From the NCBI GenBank assembly GCA_963691655.1, contig OY829329.1:51003279-51067278 (forward strand): a stretch of DNA of 64,000 nucleotides, in the 5' to 3' direction. A model generated the notes under the pieces. The model was not told the origin of the DNA. It was given only the letters and a program-made list of their open reading frames with translations, and ran no database searches. The stretch comes from Toxonevra muliebris (taxonomy: Eukaryota > Arthropoda > Insecta > Diptera > Pallopteridae). How positions within the stretch are numbered: position 1 is the first letter of the stretch; each line of letters opens with the position of its first letter. Shown here one piece after another: positions 58,680-64,000 of this stretch. The position numbers and the translations under genes are program-made.

Positions 58680-59690
58680 GTCCACAGGATTTTCAAATAA
58701 GAGCGCTATAGAGAGATCTCTTTACTTTTAGATATAGAGTGGGCCTTCAACAGCGTGAATACAGACGCAATACACTATTTCTTGATAGAGCTGGGGGTTG
58801 AGGATTGTACAGTGTCATGAATAGTATCTATACTACAGTCCAGAATAATACAGGCAAATCTAGGAAGTAGTCATATAACCAAAAGTGTAAACATGGGGTA
58901 TCCTCAAAGGGGAGGTCCTGTCTCCTCTATTATGGCTGGTTGTCATAAACAACAACAGTGTAATGTGTCTGAATTGGGGAGGATTAAAGGTTGTAGCCTA
59001 CGCGGACGATATATTAATATTAGTGTTGGAAATCATGGAATGGGGTCTGGCTTTACTTAGTAACTGGGCTGCAAGTCGTGGCCTAGGAGTAAATGCAGGG
59101 AAAACAGAAATAATGCTATTTACTACTAAGACCAAAGTACCGACTTTTAATCTTACGCGTCTAAATGGCCAAAGACTAACGTTTTCATCAACAGTAAAAT
59201 ACCTAGGGCTAATACTTGATGCTAAGTTAAACTGGAAAACAAACATCGAACAACGGGTCAAAAAGGTTTTTATGGCTTTTTATGCCTGTAAGAAATTCTT
59301 TGGTAAAAGGTGGGAGCTAAAACCTAAAGTAGTACAATGGATGTACACAGCGGTTGTTAGACATATTCTCGCATACGGTGCTATATTTTGGTGGCCGGCT
59401 CTTAGTAAGGGCTACAACCAGAATTCAAAGAACAGCTTGTGCAGGCGCAACGGGGACAATGAGATCATACACCACTGACGCTCTGAACGTGGTGATGAAT
59501 CTGGTGCCCATTGACGTTTTTGTTAAATGCACCGCATCAAATAGCGCGATAAAACTAAGAGAAACTGGACGCTAGACAAGTAAGATCTACAGTAACATCA
59601 ACATACTTAACACATTACCAAATGGACTTAATGGAACTTACAGACTCCCTAACACAGAGAGTCAACCTTGAAAAAGTTGCAGTTTTATTT
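58680..59690 (+). pseudogene. LINE reverse transcriptase fragment (palm and thumb)
   Basis: RT motif A reads SLLLDIEWAFNSV (about 58715-58755) and motif C reads VAYADDILIL (YADD codons 58999-59010), so both catalytic palm blocks are recognisable. The following open frame (58963-59478) contains WAASRGLGVNAGKTEIMLFT, VKYLGLILDAKLNWK and WMYTAVVRHILAYGAIFWWP. Then the frame shifts near 59400 to read RIQRTACAGATGTMR and LNVVMNLVPIDVFVKC. Motif B, normally GxPQGG, reads GYPQRGG and is followed by a frame change. A stop after EDCTVS precedes it. Typical of the R1/I/LOA group. Both ends are truncated and no tail is clear. Confidence 0.85.
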
Positions 59691-59704
59691 TTCTAAGCGA
59701 TGCA

Positions 59705-59826
59705 ACAGCAACAGCACATTGTTTTTTTTTTATTTAACAGAGTTCACTTTTGCATGGGATTTAACAGTAAAATCTGTTGGTTAAATATCCCTTCCGTTTG
59801 ATATAACAGCATTTTTTCCCACAGTG
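59705..59826 (+). repeat. right end of the module element, extra copy
   Basis: CAACAGCACATTG, GTTCACTTTTGCATGGGATT and the terminal TTTTTTCCCACAGTG match 58520-58634. It lies on the far side of the LINE fragment, so right ends flank the LINE on both sides. Confidence 0.7.
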
Positions 59827-62800
59827 TATACATTAATTTTTTCTTGAATATGATTATTCCATAATTTTTCATAGGTTTAATACGCTGCAAAAGCCTTTGT
59901 ACCCTGAAAGGCATTGAGATTTTCCAAAAAGAAAATAGTTTTAGTAGTTTTTTTTTTAAATGAACTGAGAAAACCTTCTGTTAGGTTAATATCTAGTTAT
60001 CCTAATTGAACAACAAGGGGAAACAACCCGTAATGCCAAAAATTGGGGTCGATGTGTGTAACCCAGGTCAAAGTAGACCGAGATTTTCAAAGCCTAATAA
60101 GTTACGGTTTACGTGATTTCACTAGATTCTGCAATAAATTCTAAATTTTTCGTTTCTTTTTGAAGATAAGTGTTCTGTAATTCTTCACAAACCTTTGTGT
60201 CCTAAAGTTAAATAATTCAAGATACACTAAATTCTGCAGGAAGGTTTTTCAAAGTCTGGTTTCAAAGAAGGTTTTTTTCTGCAGGCCTCATACTTCTGAA
60301 GTATATTCTGAATATTTCTATGGATCGTGTCTTGGCTAGACTGATGCATTTTTTTTTTTTTTTTTTTGAGTGTGATGATCATAGTGTATATTTCTTCTTT
60401 ATGTTCAGAGTTTCGTTTTTGTATAAAAACTCTTATGTTCCTGCATAGATATTTTTACAATTATTTACTTGGTGCTGTTATTTTTTCACAAATTTCTTAA
60501 ATGTAGCAATTATTTTCTGCTGCAGGGTTTTACTTTTGTTTTTTTGCTTTATAATATACAAACGAAAACAAATCGAGAGATTACTTGCTGCTGCTTTCTT
60601 CTTCTTCGTTTTTTAACGTTTTATTTTTAGTAAATCTTGCACATTTGTTTGAATTTCGGCGCCTTTCTTCTTTATATTTATATGTACAAATATAAAAAGT
60701 TTTTTTATTTCGTAGATAGAGTATGCTCGAAATCTTGGAAATGGTTTTCTTTATTTTTTTAGCTTTCTTAAAAATGAAAAAAAAAAAAAAAAAATGAAAA
60801 AGAAATTGACATTGCGACACATCGTTTATTTCCGCATTTTGTAATTAATCATTTTTTATTTTGCATTCTTAGAGGTTTCTTATTTTATGTTGGTGTCAGT
60901 TTGGTTTTTGTTTCTTTTCTTTGTGACTGCTAAAAGTATATTAAAAATTTGTTTCTTTTGTGGTTTTTTGTGTGCTGTTGTCTTTGATAAAGAGTGGGAG
61001 GAGATATAAAAAGTTCATACTATTCCGGCCGAGACTTCAAAGTTACCACAAATATTTAACTCATAAAGTTTCTAGTTTTTATTTTAATTACTGATAATAT
61101 GTGGGATTCAAATGTAAAGGTTTCGTTAAGTTTTTGGATTTTATGAGGAAATTTTAAAGTTGTTTAAGAGAGAATATAAGAAAACAATCATTAAAAATTT
61201 AACAATAACACTTTTTATTTATAAAGATTTTCTTTTAACTTTAATTTCAATGATATTTCCATTACTTTATAGATTTTACGCTACAATGTTTTCTGAGAGA
61301 ATATTGCTCTCACTTAATGACACTCAGCACGCTAATTGGTCAATTTAAATCATTGTATGCGATATTTTCTCTCTCGGTATTCTCTTTTGTATATCAAGGG
61401 ATAATTTCCTTCTATCCCTCCACTTGTTTTCTCTCTCATGATTTTAAAAATCAACTCTTTTAAACAAACTGAACATCTCTAGATTTTGCTTCGCTTTTGC
61501 GCTCTTTTTTTATACTTCGCTTTTCATTTTGAATTACACTTGCCTTGTTCTCTAATTTTCTTATCTCTATCACATTTATTGAAGTTAAAAATATCAAGTT
61601 TCTTCATTGAATAAGAGCTACCGCTCAATTATTTTCCACATTTCTTGAGCTGTCAATTCATTACCTTGAAACTTAAAGAAAATACATCGATTTCAAGCTT
61701 GAGTATTGACTTAATACGCATCAATGTCAATTTTAAACGCAAGTCAACTTAACTTATTACAAAATATAATTGACTTTATTAACGTTTTCCACAAATGGAA
61801 GCGATTATGAACGCATAAAATCTAAAGTTATCACTTCAACAGAAACAAAAAATTAGAAAAAAATAAAAAATAGGAATAAAAGAAAACAAAACGCATAAGG
61901 TCACGTCACAACCTTTTGACATATGTCAAGCTATTCAACACAGAATAGAAAATCTGTCTCTCTTCAAGAAACAAGCAACCAATACACAAAAAACTAAAAC
62001 TCAACCTACAACAACAAAATCACTTAAGAAGCGCAACGAATACGATCAAACCACAAGCTACCAACTACAAAAAAAATTTTAAAAAATCAAAAAAAAAAAA
62101 AACTGCGATCAATTGAAAGCGATTACCAAATGAATGACAAACAGCCTTCAGTTTCAAATAAATACCGAAGAAAAAGAAGAAATGGAGCGTTGTACTATAA
62201 TAACAAGAAAAGGAACAAATGTCAACCAATGACGTAATGCATTGGCGCCGAATGATGATATCTTATCTATGGCGTCGCCAATGACGCTGCTGCAACCCAG
62301 AGAGAAAGAGAGACAGACTCTAAAATAAACAAAGGTAGGGGGAACTGAAAGTGTCACAGAAATGTTGAAACAATGATGCCAACACAAACGTCATTGAAAT
62401 GCACTTGAGTGACATTTGCAGCAGGCTCGAAAACAGATGATGCCACCGGAGAAACTGAAGGGAAAAGGCTGAAAATGTTGCTGCTGGCAATGATTTTGAC
62501 GATGAAGAAAAACAAAGTGAAGATTGCTATCAATTACATACAATGCTTGTACGAGCGATATCCTGTCACTTATCCTTTTTTCTTGTCTCTTTTTATTTGA
62601 TTTTTTTTATTTTACTCCATCTTCTGTTAAGTTTTTGTTTTAGTGTGTCAAGTGTGGCTTGACTTCAGATATGCAATTGAAAATGGACATATTGTATGGA
62701 GTCTAATGTGAATTTTTTGTTTGGTTGTTTTTAAATTTTACGCTCAATGAAAAATTTAGAAAAAATCCTTTCAGAACAACGATGATTCAATTCACTATTT

Positions 62801-62940
62801 GCTCTACTCTGTTGAAGTCGCTTTCTCTAAAAATTTTGCAGAAAGGAACTTTCGTTATAATAAGTGACTTGACTTATATTTAGTTTTTCTTCTCTCTCTT
62901 CCTCAATTTTCAGAATGATTTCGAAAACTTAACTTAAAAT
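59827..62940. other. no gene seen
   Basis: AT-rich, with T and A runs (60350-60368, 60777-60796). A locally GC-richer patch at 62220-62300 (GCATTGGCGCCGAATG, GGCGTCGCCAATGACGCTGC) contains a short inverted similarity (TTGGCG / CGCCAA). No coding is recognised. Confidence 0.5.
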
Positions 62941-64000
62941 TGCAAATCTCTACGTTGGGTCCAAAAAGAATCAATTAAAACTCAGAATAGACCAATTAGA
63001 TTAAGAAATTGTCGTTTTGAACTCGGTATCGTAAAATTTAATTCAGGAAAAGCCGAATGATTTCAGAAAGAATGAAAGAAAGAATGATTTCAGAAATCGT
63101 CAGTTTGAATTTAGAGTTCAGAATAGAAAATTTGTTTTCAGAAAGAGTCAAATTGAAATTAGTTTTGACGATCATTTCCATTTCAGGTATTGTTACTTCG
63201 AATTGCAAGTGTCAATTTTATGTCGGAATAGACAAATTTTTCAAAAACTCTCAACTTAAATTCAAAATGTGTCAATTTTTGCTTGCAATAATCGAATTGA
63301 TATGAGTCAATGTGATTTTGATTTCAGAAATAGACAAAATTTTATAATAGGAAAAAAAATTCAGAAAGAGTTTAATTTAAATCAGAAAGTATGAATTTGA
63401 AGTCGGTATAGTCAAAATGATTTCAGATATCGGCACATTTAATTTAAATCATAAAAGTGCCCAATTGAACTTAGGAATCATCAATTGAAGTCAAAATATT
63501 CATACTGATTTCAAAAATTTCAATTTGATATCAGAAATCATAACATTGTTTTTGGAATATTCAAACTGAATTCAGAAAAAACTAAATTGAATTCCGAAAT
63601 AGTCAGTTTGAATTTTGAATGGCTGAATTGAATTAAAAAACTATTAATTCTTTGTCGGAATAATCACATTGATTCCAAAATCGTCTACTTGATTTCAGAG
63701 TATGCAAATTGAATTCAAAAGTCACCAATTTTAACTTGGAATAATCAAATTAGTTTAGAAATTGATTTCAGAGATCCTCAATCTCAAACTCTGAAAAGTT
63801 AAATTGATTGTATAAACCGTCAACTTGAATTCAGAATAGTCAAATTTATTTCAAAACGCTCCAATTTGAATTCAATACATCCAAATCAATTCGTGAAAGT
63901 CAATTTGAACTTGAAAACGTCGAATTGATTTAAAAAATCGTCGGCAACTTAAATTCAGAACAGTCCAAATGATTTAAGCAGTCGTCAATTTCAACTGAAA
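62941..64000 (+). repeat. degenerate ~30-bp repeat field
   Basis: Phrases such as TCAATTTGAATTCAGAA, GTCAAATTGATTTCAGAAAT and TCGTCAATTTGAA recur continuously with alternating forms to the window edge. Spacing is around 28-34 bases with many changes. It probably continues past the window. Confidence 0.7.

Overview
This window is AT-rich animal DNA, almost certainly from a dipteran fly. I recognise no host protein-coding gene and no functional tRNA or rRNA gene. The evidence for a fly is Tc1/mariner, piggyBac and hAT elements, LINEs of the R1/I/LOA type with an RNase H domain, a tRNA-derived SINE with an (AACCT)n tail, and very many CA, GT, GAT and poly-A/T tracts. A schizophoran fly, perhaps tephritid-like, is my best guess; this is an inference. 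The window reads as an intergenic stretch or a very long intron built from layers of mobile elements.

Layout. 1-6.5 kb: a LINE 3' end split by a DD37D mariner (89-1375), a piggyBac-like TTAA element (3902-4591) and a DD37E mariner (5284-6509). 8.5-12.2 kb: a hAT-like element with a perfect 8-bp target duplication, containing a second hAT element with its own perfect 8-bp duplication and a probable solo LTR with ~100-bp tandem repeats. 14-19.4 kb: four DNA transposons abutting or nested: an IR/DR Tc1 element, a second DD37D copy, a piggyBac remnant, and a second DD37E copy inside the piggyBac C-terminal zinc finger. 20.7-24.4 kb: a 1.9-kb palindrome inside a degenerate repeat field, then a LINE 3' end. 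26.6-29.4 kb: half a palindromic MITE, a repeat module and a LINE with reverse transcriptase and RNase H.

32-42.3 kb: two palindromic MITEs with TAA target duplications, one shown to be an insertion by an empty paralogous copy about 5 kb away, plus two LINE ends and a degenerate minisatellite. 45.6-52.9 kb: a small MITE, two copies of a tRNA-derived SINE, a LINE 3' end, a mariner tail, a 134-bp MITE and a 34-bp satellite holding the second SINE. 57-60 kb: another palindrome, a module element carrying a tRNA-like segment, and a LINE fragment. The last kilobase is a degenerate ~30-bp repeat.

How the parts relate. All transposases seen are broken, so the DNA elements look immobile unless helped in trans. 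The SINE shares its 3' tail with a LINE fragment at 23.6 kb, which points to the LINE type that may have moved it. Several elements are long palindromes with arms of roughly 0.2-0.9 kb, so any transcript through them would fold into long double-stranded RNA.
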